Shown here in pieces: positions 11,177 through 21,489 of a DNA stretch of 64,000 bases. Source of the DNA: Chondrus crispus (lineage: Eukaryota > Rhodophyta > Florideophyceae > Gigartinales > Gigartinaceae); NCBI RefSeq assembly GCF_000350225.1, contig NW_005179091.1:62001-126000 (forward strand), written 5' to 3'. The translations under genes were made by a program, and so were the position numbers. The first letter of the stretch is position 1. The number at the start of each line of letters is the position of its first letter. A model generated the notes under the pieces. That model worked only from the letters and a program-made list of their open reading frames with translations. It was not told the DNA's origin and ran no database searches.

Positions 11177-13643
11177 TTCAACGCTGATCGTCGTCTTCGT
11201 TTTGGTTCAAGTTCGAGTTTCGCCGTCGTTCAAGTATCAGTTTGTTCAGCTCGTCAAGCAGAAGAAGAAGGTATCAGTTTCAGTCTCCGCTTTCGAGTTT
11301 GGTTTTTCAGTTTTCTCAGTTTTCGCCGTCGTTTTCAGCACCGTTTCAGCCGATTTTTCAGTTTGGTGGTCCGTCAGTTCCCAGTTTTTGGAAATCAACT
11401 TTGTGGTCTTGCAGCTTTGTCGTGGCAGTCGTTGTGTGAGCTGTGGGTGAGCCTTCCGCTAGTCGGGAGGAAGAAAGTCCCTAGTGGCCAACGCACTGCC
11501 AAATCCTCAGTGGTCCGTCAGTTCTCAGTTTTTTTTTGCTTTGTCGTGGCAGTCGTTGTGTGAGCTGTGGGTGAGCCTTCCGCTAGTCGGGAGGAAAAAA
11601 GTCCCTAGTGGCCAACGCACTGCCAAATCCTCAGTGGAACATACCCTCGCTCTTGGTGAAAGGCTGGTGCAATTGGAAATCTGACCTGAGCGAGGGTCCG
11701 ACCAAGAATCGTCGAGAGACGAATTACTGATCCTCGGGGAGGATCACAGTGTACTGGTCTAGTCGATCCGCACTCTGCCTTCGGGAGGTGCGTCGGCGGT
11801 GTGGGTAACGCTCTCGGTATTAGCCCTATAGGTACGACTTCGGTCCCCTGGGTGAAGAGAATACGTGCCTAAACACTGAACCTCTCACTATACGTGTATA
11901 AGGTCGCGTACCTTGATTAAGTTCGCACGGAAGAGGGTGACCCAAGGAGTGATTGTGAACAAATCACACGAGTACGACGAAGGTATTGAAAATGTGCGAC
12001 CACATGCTGTTATCTGAAAAGGTCAAAATCGAGTGACACGTGTACATGACTGCACGGTCCGGGCGCTCTTACCCATATCACGACATGACACGTGTAAAAT
12101 CCCAGATTTTGGGGTTCCGGGGACGAAAGTGGCCTCTCGGAGGGTCATGCAAATTTGCATAGTTTTGCCAAGTGGAACCTTGGCCCGTAGCACTATAGAC
12201 TACACAGGAAATACTGCAATTCTATTGGCCCTCAGGTCTAATGCTGCAAATCTATTGGTCGAGCGTTGTCCACGTGTGCGTCATTGGCCTTGTGATGTAC
12301 TTTAAATGGCCTGTATATGCCATAATTACGTTGTTTTGGGGGTTTCAAGTGGTTTGCCATGGTTGTAATGGGTAATTGCATGGGGCCCCCGGGCGGGACA
12401 CATGTATCCCGTGTACACATGTACACGTCGCCAGGTGGATTCGTGTACGTACACATGTACACGCATCCAGGTGTATGCACATGAGGGTTTACAGTTTTAC
12501 AGTGTCAGACTGTTTGCGATCCTGCGCGTGTCCGAGTACAGTACATGTGAATCAAAAGTACAACAAGTACTTCTCGCGAGAGGAATACAGTTGTGCGATT
12601 ATTCTGTGTACGCGTCACGCTGTATGCGAGTCTTGCGTGAGCACGCGCCGTTGCACTGTGCTCTCGTCATGGTGCGCCGTTGGATGCAAGTTCATGACAG
12701 TACTCGTGTGATTTACATGTATTCTCATGTGAGTTGTGTAGAAAGTCTGGATGCACATTGTTATAACTTGCCATAACTGTCTGACAGTGCTTGGCGAAAT
12801 TAGTAAGGTGAGAAACAAGGATACGTATGGCGATTGTGATATGAAAGACGTTTGCGTTGTTGGAAATAGACAAGTGCCAAGTTGTTCGTTGCACAACAAT
12901 GAAGTCTGGCATGACTGGATGCAGATTAGTAAGGTGTGAAACAGTTGCATGCATAGGGCCATGGTTTACAGTCATTTGGAATGTGTAGAAATAGTTGTGA
13001 GCTAATAGTTACGAATCGATTCGCAAGGTGGAAATCGAACAGTATGGTCGGGCCACAAGAGGACCGCGCTTGGTCGCGCATAGTACAGTATGGTTTACTA
13101 GGAGTCGGAGTAGAGCGATAGTGTAGCACTCGAAGTGTATAAGTATCGCAGGAAAACGGCTTCAAAGTAAACCTCGGCACCAACTCCTTCACTCACACAC
13201 ATCAACCTGCCTTCCTTTTTTTCCCTTGCCCCTCCGAACCTACCATTAGAAGGCAGTTTCATTCTTGTGTTGTGGGAGACCCTCTGAGGCAGTACCGTAT
13301 CAAGTTTGGACAAGCCGATTTAGGTTGCAGGGACCGTTCGCGGTAGTAACCAAAAGTCCTGGTTCGTCTACAGGCAAAGTGTTGTGCTTACTCGTGGCAC
13401 GTTTGATTTAGTTCACAGTCGAAAGACCCGCACTGGCCGACATATAGGGGTAGCGCCCTAAGGCATTTTTAAGAAGAATACGCTTGTACCACTCCGCCGG
13501 GAACAAGCACCAAGAACGTTTCCGAGTAATCGCTACAAACTTCCTATACGGGTGGGCTTGCCATTGTGTTGACTATCGGTTAACGGCTTGGGATCCCGGA
13601 ACGGAAGACCTTGTATACTCGAAGGGTACATCCATTCGGCGAA
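11177..13643 (+). other. Copia-A2 leader with solo LTR-B insertion
   Basis: About 1.2 kb of untranslated leader, split by the solo LTR-B at 11984-13248. The first part is T/TTCG-rich. A tandem duplication of about 130-145 bp spans roughly 11362-11636 (units share GTCGTGGCAGTCGTTGTGTG and CCCTAGTGGCCAACGCACTG). The conserved 50-nt block is at 13548-13597. Small open frames in the duplication are low-complexity and not supported as genes. Confidence 0.7.
11984..13248 (+). repeat. LTR-B copy 3, solo LTR with 5-bp target duplication
   Basis: 1265-bp LTR-B in plus orientation (TATTGAAAATG ... CTACCATTA). It is flanked by GAAGG at 11979-11983 and 13249-13253. The empty site CGACGAAGGCAGTTTC is visible in the other Copia-A leaders (about 2079 and 19162). 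This fixes the LTR ends as TA...TA and the duplication as 5 bp. A TATA-like TATAAGT lies near 13138. No Copia-B internal sequence, so it is a solo LTR left by LTR-LTR recombination. Confidence 0.95.
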
Positions 13644-13753
13644 ATGGATGACCAAAGCTCTGGATCGGTCAGAATCGAGAAGCTGACCGCATCTAACTTT
13701 TACATCTGGAAGCAGAAAATCGAGCTACTGCTTGCTCTCCAAGATGTCGATCA
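13644..13753 (+). pseudogene. Copia-A2 gag start, truncated
   Basis: The first ~37 codons of Copia-A Gag (MDDQSSGSVRIEKL ...), near-identical to the intact copy. They are cut after TCGATCA by the LTR of Copia-B2. No continuation of this element exists further right, so it is a stub. Confidence 0.9.
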
Positions 13754-15017
13754 TAATGGTAGGTTCGGAGGGGCAAGGGAAAGAAGGAAGGCAGGTTGAT
13801 GTGTGTGAGTGAAGGAGTTGGTGCCGAGGTTTACTTTGAAGCCGTTTTCCTGCGATACTTATACACTTCGAGTGCAACACTATCGCCCTACTCCGACTCC
13901 CAGTAAACCATACTGTACTATGCGCGACCAAGCGCGGTCCTCTTGTGGCCCGACCATACTGTTCGATTTCCACCTTACGAATCGATTCGTAACTATTAGC
14001 TCACAACTATTTCTACACATTCCAAATGACTGTAAACCATGGCCCTATGCATGCAACTGTTTCACACCTTACTAATCTGCATCCAGTCATGCCAGACTTC
14101 ATTGTTGTGCAACGAACAACTTGGCACTTGTCTATTTCCAACAACGCAAACGTCTTTCATATCACAATCGCCATACGTATCCTTGTTTCTCACCTTACTA
14201 ATTTCGCCAAGCACTGTCAGACAGTTATGGCAAGTTATAACAATGTGCATCCAGACTTTCTACACAACTCACATGAGAATACATGTAAATCACACGAGTA
14301 CTGTCATGAACTTGCATCCAACGGCGCACCATGACGAGAGCACAGTGCAACGGCGCGTGCTCACGCAAGACTCGCATACAGCGTGACGCGTAAACAGAAT
14401 AATCGCACAACTGTATTCCTCTCGCGAGAAGTACTTGTTGTACTTTTGATTCACATGTACTGTACTCGGACACGCGCAGGATCGCAAACAGTCTGACACT
14501 GTAAAACTGTAAACCCTCATGTGCATACACCTGGATGCGTGTACATGTGTACGTACACGAATCCACCTGGCGACGTGTACATGTGTACACGGGATACATG
14601 TGTCCCGCCCGGGGGCCCCATGCAATTACCCATTACAACCATGGCAAACCACTTGAAACCCCCAAAACAACGTAATTATGGCATATACAGGCCATTTGAA
14701 GTACATCACAAGGCCAATGACGCACACGTGGACAACGCTCGACCAATAGATTTGCAGCATTAGACCTGAGGGCCAATAGAATTGCAGTATTTCCTGTGTA
14801 GTCTATAGTGCTACGGGCCAAGGTTCCACTTGGCAAAACTATGCAAATTTGCATGACCCTCCGAGAGGCCACTTTCGTCCCCGGAACCCCAAAATCTGGG
14901 ATTTTACACGTGTCATGTCGTGATATGGGTAAGAGCGCCCGGACCGTGCAGTCATATACACGTGTCACTCGATTTTGACCTTTTCAGATAGCAGCATGTG
15001 GTCGCACATTTTCAATA
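13754..15017 (-). repeat. 3' LTR of Copia-B2 (LTR-B copy 4)
   Basis: 1264-bp LTR-B on the minus strand, inserted into Copia-A2 gag. Copia-B internal sequence follows immediately on the right, with the polypurine tract GATCGAGGGGAGG (minus strand, 15018-15030) abutting the LTR. This makes it the 3' LTR of a minus-strand element rather than a solo LTR. It shows that the 1.26-kb repeat is the Copia-B LTR. Confidence 0.92.
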
Positions 15018-17612
15018 CCTCCCCTCGATCACATGCTTTGGGCAGCTTTGCACTCGGAAAGCCCAACCATGCCCACGAACTTTTCAAACAGCACGCGACC
15101 AAGTGGTTTGGTCAGCATATCGGCTGGCATTTCTGTTGTCGGACAATGGTACAATGTGACCAGTTTTCGCTGCACCGCATCTCGAACAAAATGGTACGTA
15201 ATATCAATGTGCTTGTTCCGACGATTTGTAGATTCGTTCTGAGCAAACGCAATCGTACCAGCGTTGTCACATCCAACGCGAATTGTTGGATCCGAATTCG
15301 CACCAAGTACATCAGCATGGAAGCGTCGAAGCCACGCGGCCTCTTTGCATGCTTCACTGTGTGCGATGTATTCTGCCTCACAAGTAGACTTTGCAACTAC
15401 TGTTTGTTTCCGGGAAGCCCAACTGATAGCCATCACAAAGCTTGAACACGTACCCACTCGTTGATTTCCGTGATTCAAGGCATCCACCCCAATCTGCGTC
15501 GCTATACCCATGAAGTTCCGTACCAAGATCATCTTTACCAAACACTATTCCAAGATGCTGGGACCCACGCAAGTATCTCAAAACACGTTTCACACCTGTC
15601 CAATGCGAATCGTGAGGGTCGGCACAGTGTTGAGATAACTTTCCAATGGCATACGCAATATCGGGGCGGGTCCCGACCATTAGGAACATTAGACATCCAA
15701 TGGACTGACGATATGGTTCAAAGCATGGGTTGTCATCAGTGCCAGTTTCGGCCACTTGCATTGTGACATGTCGAGACTGTTCCATCGGAGTAACGCAAGG
15801 ATTGCATGCCGACATTTTGAACCGTTTCAGTACTGCTTGGGCATACTTCGACTGCGTGACGGTCAGGACGTGTTCAGAACGTATACGGTCGATCTCTAGA
15901 CCAATACAAGTCTTCGCTTCGCCAAGGTCTTTCATATCGAATCGTTTGTTGAGTTCATTTTTCATCCATAATATGGCCTCCAAGTCACTTCCAGCTAGCA
16001 GCAGATCGTCCACGTACAACGCGATAATCATGATGACATTGCCTTGACGTCGAATGTAAAGACATGGGTCGCTGCGTGTAGTGTTGAAACCAAGTTCAGT
16101 GATCAGAAACTCATCGATCTTACTATGCCATTGGCGATGGGCTTGCTTAAGACCATAGATTGCTTTCAAAAGTTTACACACCGAATCAGGTTTGACTTTG
16201 TCGATGCATCCTTCAGGTTGCTCCATGAAGATTTCTTCGTGAAGGTCACCGTTGAGGAAGGCAGTCACCACATCCATCTGATGCAGCTCAAGGTCAAAGT
16301 GCGCAACCAGTGCCAGCAGCAGACGGATAGTTGTGAACTTGATGACAGGGGCGAAAGTTTCAGTGTAATCGATGCCTTCTACTTGTTGAAAGCCTCGTGC
16401 CACAAGACGTCCCTTTGCAGTTTCGACCAATTTTCCGGACTCGTCAGGAAGTTGCTTCACTCCGAAAACCCACCTGGACGTCAGGACGTTTGATGCTTGA
16501 GATCTTGGAACAAGTGTCCATGTTTTGTTTTTGTGTTGTGAAGCAAGTTCTTTGTCGATGCCCTTCTGCCAGAAGCGAGCTTTTGGAGAATCCATAGCTT
16601 GGTTGTACGAGTTTGGGATTTCCGTTATCACATGGGCGTGGCTAAGGAGTCCAGCAGTCACCAAAGCTGCTGCCCACCACGCCCCAGGCGTTTTGCGAAT
16701 GCGAGTGGACCGACGGAGATTAGTTGGCGGATCAATCGTTTCTTCCTCAACTACGTGTTGGTCAACTGTTTCGGTGGTTTCGTCCTCCCCTGCAGTTGGG
16801 GAGGAGTTGGAGGATTCATCAGAGTCTTGTTGTTCATCCGGCGATGATGCTTCTGATGCGACTGCATCATTTTCTGCAACTTCCTCATCGATGTTCAAGT
16901 TGATTGTGTCATCATCAGTTGTAGCCTCCTCGTTTGTATCCATCGGTTCACCAGATTTGCCTCCCGTGGACTCGTCAAAAGTAACATCTCTGGATACGAT
17001 CACTTTGTGCAAATCACCATCCCACAACTTGTAAGCTTTCGTATTTTCAGCATACCCCAGAAACATTGCCTCCTTTGCACGGGCGTCAAGTTTCTGGATG
17101 TTGTGTTTTGGTAATGTATACCAACACTTTGAACCGAAAACACGCAAATGACCAACATTTGGCACACATTTCATCCATAAGTGGTATGGGGTCATCTTGG
17201 GGGGAATGGCACGTGACGTGACTCGATTTCGAACGTACACTGCATTGGCAAGTGCTTCTGCCCAGAACCCCTTTGTAACTTTCTTGTGCGCTAGCATGGA
17301 GCGCACCAAGTTTACCAAAGTTCTGTTCAGTCGTTCGGCGACGCCATTTTGCTCCGGTGTGTACGCGGTCGTCATTTGATGCTGAGTACCATTTGCAATC
17401 AGAAAAGACTTAAACTCCGTGGACAGATACTCACCACCTCGATCGGTGCGAAGCACTTTGATCTTGCGACCAGTGTGAGTCTGAGCAAGTTGTGCAAACA
17501 TTTTGTATCGTTCAAATGCTTCTGATTTATGGTGCATAGGGTACACTACTGACCAGTTTGAGTGATCATCTATGAAGGTAATGAAGTACTTGGCACCACG
17601 AATGGACTGCAC
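15018..17612 (-). pseudogene. Copia-B2 pol, 3' part, frameshifted
   Basis: Minus-strand integrase core, linker, RT (IALYVDDLLLAGSD) and RNase H (GYSDADWGG, KSTCEAEYIA). It is highly similar to intact Copia-B1. A 2-bp loss near 15435 breaks the frame in RNase H. At 17612 the element is interrupted by Copia-A3. The missing upstream part resumes at 26408, with 375 bp present on both sides. Not translatable as a complete Pol. Confidence 0.9.
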
Positions 17613-18351
17613 TGTTGGAAATCTTCGACCACATGCTAAGCTCCAAGCCTGACAGATATTACACGTGTACGTCGACGAAACCTAAAATGCTTGCAAGAGC
17701 ATTCTCAGGATGTTTGGTCTTCAAGGTGGACACGTGTCATATTTGTACACGGTTGCACTTTCCTATCATTTCCGAGCATGTTTCAATTTTGGTGTTGACA
17801 CGTGTAAGTTATGTACTTCGTGGCACTCTACAGTACATTCTGAACATGTTTCATTTTTCTCGATTTGACACGTGTGTGACACGTATGACGTATGTGCCAC
17901 AGTGGTTATTAATCGTATTGTAAAATCTGTAATCTACAGTACAGTACATTCAGATATTATTGACTCTCAAACGGTCCCAAATTATTAGCAAGAGAGAGTG
18001 CAAGAAGGAGAGTCATTTGATTATCAACGGAGAGTGGAAGTAGGAGAGTCACTTGATTATCAACCGAGAGTGCAAGAAGGAGAGTCATTTGATTATCAAC
18101 CGAGAGTGGAAGTAGGAGAGTCACTTGATTATCAACCGAGAGTGCAACAGGGAGAGTCACTTGATTATCAACCAGTGCAAGAAGGAGAGTCACGTGACCA
18201 GCCCTAATGGCTCGTATTGTATGTAGTTCGAAGAGTATAAGTAGCGCCAATAGTTGGCGACCAAGAGTAAAATGGCATCAACTTCTTTTCCCGTCAACCA
18301 CCAGCAACCTTCAACCATCCTTCTTCCCTCTGCCCCGCTGACCTTTCTATA
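17613..18351 (+). repeat. 5' LTR of Copia-A3
   Basis: 739-bp LTR-A (TGTTGGAAAT ... TTTCTATA) with the 36-bp minisatellite at about 17993-18205 and TATAAGTA at 18236-18243. It directly precedes the half-tRNA primer site at 18352-18365. It is shorter than the 3' LTR of the same element (809 bp), mainly because it has fewer minisatellite units. Confidence 0.92.
18236..18243 (+). promoter_or_regulatory. TATA-like box, Copia-A3 5' LTR
   Basis: TATAAGTA downstream of the minisatellite; candidate core promoter for the genomic transcript of the intact Copia-A3. Not experimentally known. Confidence 0.45.
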
Positions 18352-18365
18352 GGTTATGGGCCCAG
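18352..18365 (+). other. Primer-binding site of Copia-A3
   Basis: GGTTATGGGCCCAG, identical to the sites of Copia-A2, Copia-B1 and the TRIM. Complementary to the anticodon arm of initiator tRNA-Met. Confidence 0.85.
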
Positions 18366-19408
18366 TTCAACGCTGATCGTCGTCTTCGTTTTGGTTCAAG
18401 TTCGAGTTTCGCCGTCGTTCAAGTATCAGTTTGTTCAGCTCGTCAAGCAGAAGAAGAAGGTATCAGTTTCAGTCTCCGCTTTCGAGTTTGGTTTTTCAGT
18501 TTTCTCAGTTTTCGCCGTCGTTTTCAGCACCGTTTCAGCCGATTTTTCAGTTTGGTGGTCCGTCAGTTTCCAGTTTTTGGAAATCAACTTTGTGGTCTTG
18601 CAGCTTTGTCGTGGCAGTCGTTGTGTGAGCTGTGGGTGAGCCTTCCGCTTGTCGGGAGGAAGAAAGTCCCTAGTGGCCAACGCACTGCCAAATCCTCAGT
18701 GGTCCGTCAGTTCTCAGTTTTTTGCTTTGTCGTGGCAGTCGTTGTGTGAGCTGTGGGTGAGCCTTCCGCTAGTCGGGAGGAAAAAAGTCCCTAGTGGCCA
18801 ACGCACTGCCAAATCCTCAGTGGAACATACCCTCGCTCTTGGTGAAAGGCTGGTGCCATTGGAAATCTGACTTGAGCGAGGGTCCGACCAAGAATCGTCG
18901 AGAGACGAATTACTGATCCTCGGGGAGGATCACAGTGTACTGGTCTAGTCGATCCGCACTCTGCCTTCGGGAGGTGCGTCGGCGGTGTGGGTAACGCTCT
19001 CGGTATTAGCCCTATAGGTACGACTTCGGTCCCCTGGGTGAAGAGAATACGTGCCTAAACACTGAACCTCTCACTATACGTGTATAAGGTCGCGTACCTT
19101 GATTAAGTTCGCACGGAAGAGGGTGACCCAAGGAGTGATTGTGAACAAATCACACGAGTACGACGAAGGCAGTTTCATTCTTGTGTTGTGGGAGACCCTC
19201 TGAGGCAGTACCGTATCAAGTTTGGACAAGCCGATTTAGGTTGCAGGGACCGTTCGCGGTAGTAACCAAAAGTCCTGGTTCGTCTACAGGCAAAGTTGTT
19301 GTTGTTGAAATAGTGAGCACGCCCAAGGGGACACCAAGAAGCCAGCGCCTGTGGCCTAGTGGTTAACGAATTTTTGCGGCAAATTTTCAGACCTCGATTT
19401 TACCATAA

Positions 19409-19422
19409 GGTTATGGGCCCAG
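19409..19422 (+). other. TRIM primer-binding site 1
   Basis: GGTTATGGGCCCAG directly after TRIM LTR1; same half-tRNA-iMet complement as Copia-A. Confidence 0.8.
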
Positions 19423-19618
19423 ATTTACGCTACCATTCGTGAGTTCGATTCTCACCGGGTGCCCTTGGGCGGCGCAATGTTTGTTTGTTTGTTTGTGTCA
19501 CACTTGGGAACGTACCTGCCTGTGTGTTGTGCAGTGACCCGCGCCGTGTGTTTGGCGTCCCCTGGTCGAGGGGGAGTGTTGAAATAGTGGGCGCGCCCAA
19601 GGGGACACCAAGAAGCCA

Positions 19619-19737
19619 GCGCCTGTGGCTTAGTGGTTAACGATTTTTTGCGGCAAAATTTTCAGACCTCGATTTTAGCATCAGGTTATGGGCCCAGATT
19701 TACGCTACCATTCGTGAGTTCGATTCTCACCGGGTGC
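19619..19737 (+). other. tRNA-like module spanning TRIM LTR2 and its internal region
   Basis: GCGCCTG (19619-19625) can pair with CGGGTGC (19731-19737) as a 7-bp acceptor stem with two G-U pairs. An A-box-like TGGCTTAGTGGTTAACG follows the 5' strand. A textbook T-arm, GTGAG-TTCGATT-CTCAC (19714-19730), precedes the 3' strand and matches the B box. The D and anticodon stems do not fold well, and 119 nt is about 45 nt too long; the LTR end and primer site lie in the excess. A similar module occurs in unit 1. It looks like a tRNA-derived Pol III promoter-like segment, not a working tRNA gene. Confidence 0.6.
19684..19697 (+). other. TRIM primer-binding site 2
   Basis: GGTTATGGGCCCAG directly after TRIM LTR2, inside the tRNA-like module. 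Confidence 0.8.
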
Positions 19738-20124
19738 ACTTGGGCGGCGCAATGTTTGTTGTTTGTTTGTGTCACACTTGGGAACGTACCTGCCTGTGTG
19801 TTGTGCAGTGACCCGCGCCGTGTGTTTGGCGTCCCCTGGTCGAGGGGGAGTGTTGAAATAGTGGGCGCGCCCAAGGGGACACCAAGAAGCCAGCGCCTGT
19901 GGCTTAGTGGTTAACGATTTTTTGCGGCAAAATTTTCAGACCTCGATTTTAGCATCAGTTGTGCTTACTCGTGGCACGTTTGATTTAGTTCACAGTCGAA
20001 AGACCCGCACTGGCCGACATATAGGGGTAGCGCCCTAAGGCATTTTTAAGAAGAATACGCTTGTTCCACTCCGCCGGGAACAAGCACCAAGAACGTTTCC
20101 GAGTAATCGCTACAAACTTCCTAT

Positions 20125-21388
20125 TATTGAAAATGTGCGACCACATGCTGTTATCTGAAAAGGTCAAAATCGAGTGACACGTGTACATGACTGCACGGTC
20201 CGGGCGCTCTTACCCATATCACGACATGACACGTGTAAAATCCCAGATTTTGGGGTTCCGGGGACGAAAGTGGCCTCTTGGAGGGTCATGCAAATTTGCA
20301 TGGTTTTGCCAAGTGGAACCTTGGCCCGTAGCACTATAGACTACACAGGAAATACTGCAATTCTATTGGCCCTCAGGTCTAATGCTGCAAATCTATTGGT
20401 CGAGCGTTGTCCACGTGTGCGTCATTGGCCTTGTGGTGTACTTCAAATGGCCTGTATATGCCATAATTACGTTGTTTTGGGGGTTTCAAGTTGTTTGCCA
20501 TGGTTGTAATGGGTAATTGCATGGGGCCCCCGGGCGGGACACATGTATCCCGTGTACACATGTACACGTCGCCAGGTGGATTCGTGTACGTACACATGTA
20601 CACGCATCCAGGTGTATGCACATGAGGGTTTACAGTTTTACAGTGTCAGACTGTTTGCGATCCTGCGCGTGTCCGAGTACAGTACATGTGAATCAAAAGT
20701 ACAACAAGTACTTCTCGCGAGAGGAATACAGTTGTGCGATTATTCTGTGTACGCGTCACGCTGTATGCGAGTCTTGCGTGAGCACGCGCCGTTGCACTGT
20801 GCTCTCGTCATGGTGCGCCGTTGGATGCAAGTTCATGACAGTACTCGTGTGATTTACATGTATTCTCATGTGAGTTGTGTAGAAAGTCTGGATGCACATT
20901 GTTATAACTTGCCATAATTATCTGACAGTGCTTGGCGAAATTAGTAAGGTGAGAAACAAGGATACGTATGGCGATTGTGATATGAAAGACGTTTGCGTTG
21001 TTGGAAATAGACAAGTGCCAAGTTGTTCGTTGCACAACAATGAAGTCTGGCATGACTGGATGCAGATTAGTAAGGTGTGAAACAGTTGCATGCATAGGGC
21101 CATGGTTTACAGTCATTTGGAATGTGTAGAAATAGTTGTGAGCTAATAGTTACGAATCGATTCGCAAGGTGGAAATCGAACAGTATGGTCGGGCCACAAG
21201 AGGACCGCGCTTGGTCGCGCATAGTAGAGTATGGTTTACTGGGAGTCGGAGTAGAGCGATAGTGTAGCACTCCAAGTGTATAAGTATCGCAGGAAAACGG
21301 CTTCAAAGTAAACCTCGGTACCAACTCCTTCACTCACACACATCAACCTGCCTTCCTTCTTTCCCTTGCCCCTCCGAACCTACCATTA
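20125..21388 (+). repeat. LTR-B copy 5, solo LTR with 5-bp target duplication
   Basis: 1264-bp LTR-B (TATTGAAAATG ... CTACCATTA) flanked by CCTAT at 20120-20124 and 21389-21393. It splits the leader of Copia-A3 just before the conserved 50-nt block, within about 100 bp of the gag ATG. Second independent proof of the TA...TA ends. An LTR promoter here points toward the Copia-A3 gag and could drive it. Confidence 0.95.
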
Positions 21389-21489
21389 CCTATACGGGTG
21401 GGCTTGCCATTGTGTTGACTATCGGTTAACGGCTTGGGATCCCGGGACGGAAGACCTTGTATACTCGAAGGGTACATCCATTCGGCGAA

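Larger units (their letters stand above)
19303..19957 (+). mobile_element. Tandem TRIM (miniature LTR retrotransposon), LTR-int-LTR-int-LTR
   Basis: Three LTRs of 106-107 bp at 19303-19408, 19577-19683 and 19851-19957 begin TGTTGAAATAG; the last two are identical and end TAGCATCA. Each of the first two is followed by the primer site GGTTATGGGCCCAG, and each of the last two is preceded by the polypurine tract TCGAGGGGGAG. The internal parts are only about 167 bp and non-coding. The array is flanked by GTTGT at 19298-19302 and 19958-19962; the empty site exists in the other leaders. LTR start, primer site and polypurine tract match Copia-A, so Copia-A is the likely supplier of enzymes. LTR1 is the most divergent. 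Confidence 0.9.
18366..21489 (+). other. Copia-A3 leader with TRIM and solo LTR-B insertions
   Basis: About 1.2 kb of leader, enlarged by a 655-bp TRIM array (19303-19957) and a 1264-bp solo LTR-B (20125-21388). The ~130-bp tandem duplication lies at about 18551-18822 and the conserved 50-nt block at 21394-21443. Both insertions are recent enough to keep exact 5-bp target duplications. Confidence 0.8.

Noticed and set aside
12402-12776. Repeated 111-124-codon frames in every LTR-B copy
   Set aside because: They recur because the LTR recurs; Cys/Arg/Thr-rich translations of ACGTGT-type palindromes, with mutual overlap on both strands.
19619-19737. A functional tRNA gene
   Set aside because: Acceptor and T arms fit, but the D and anticodon stems do not pair, and the LTR end and primer site sit inside it.
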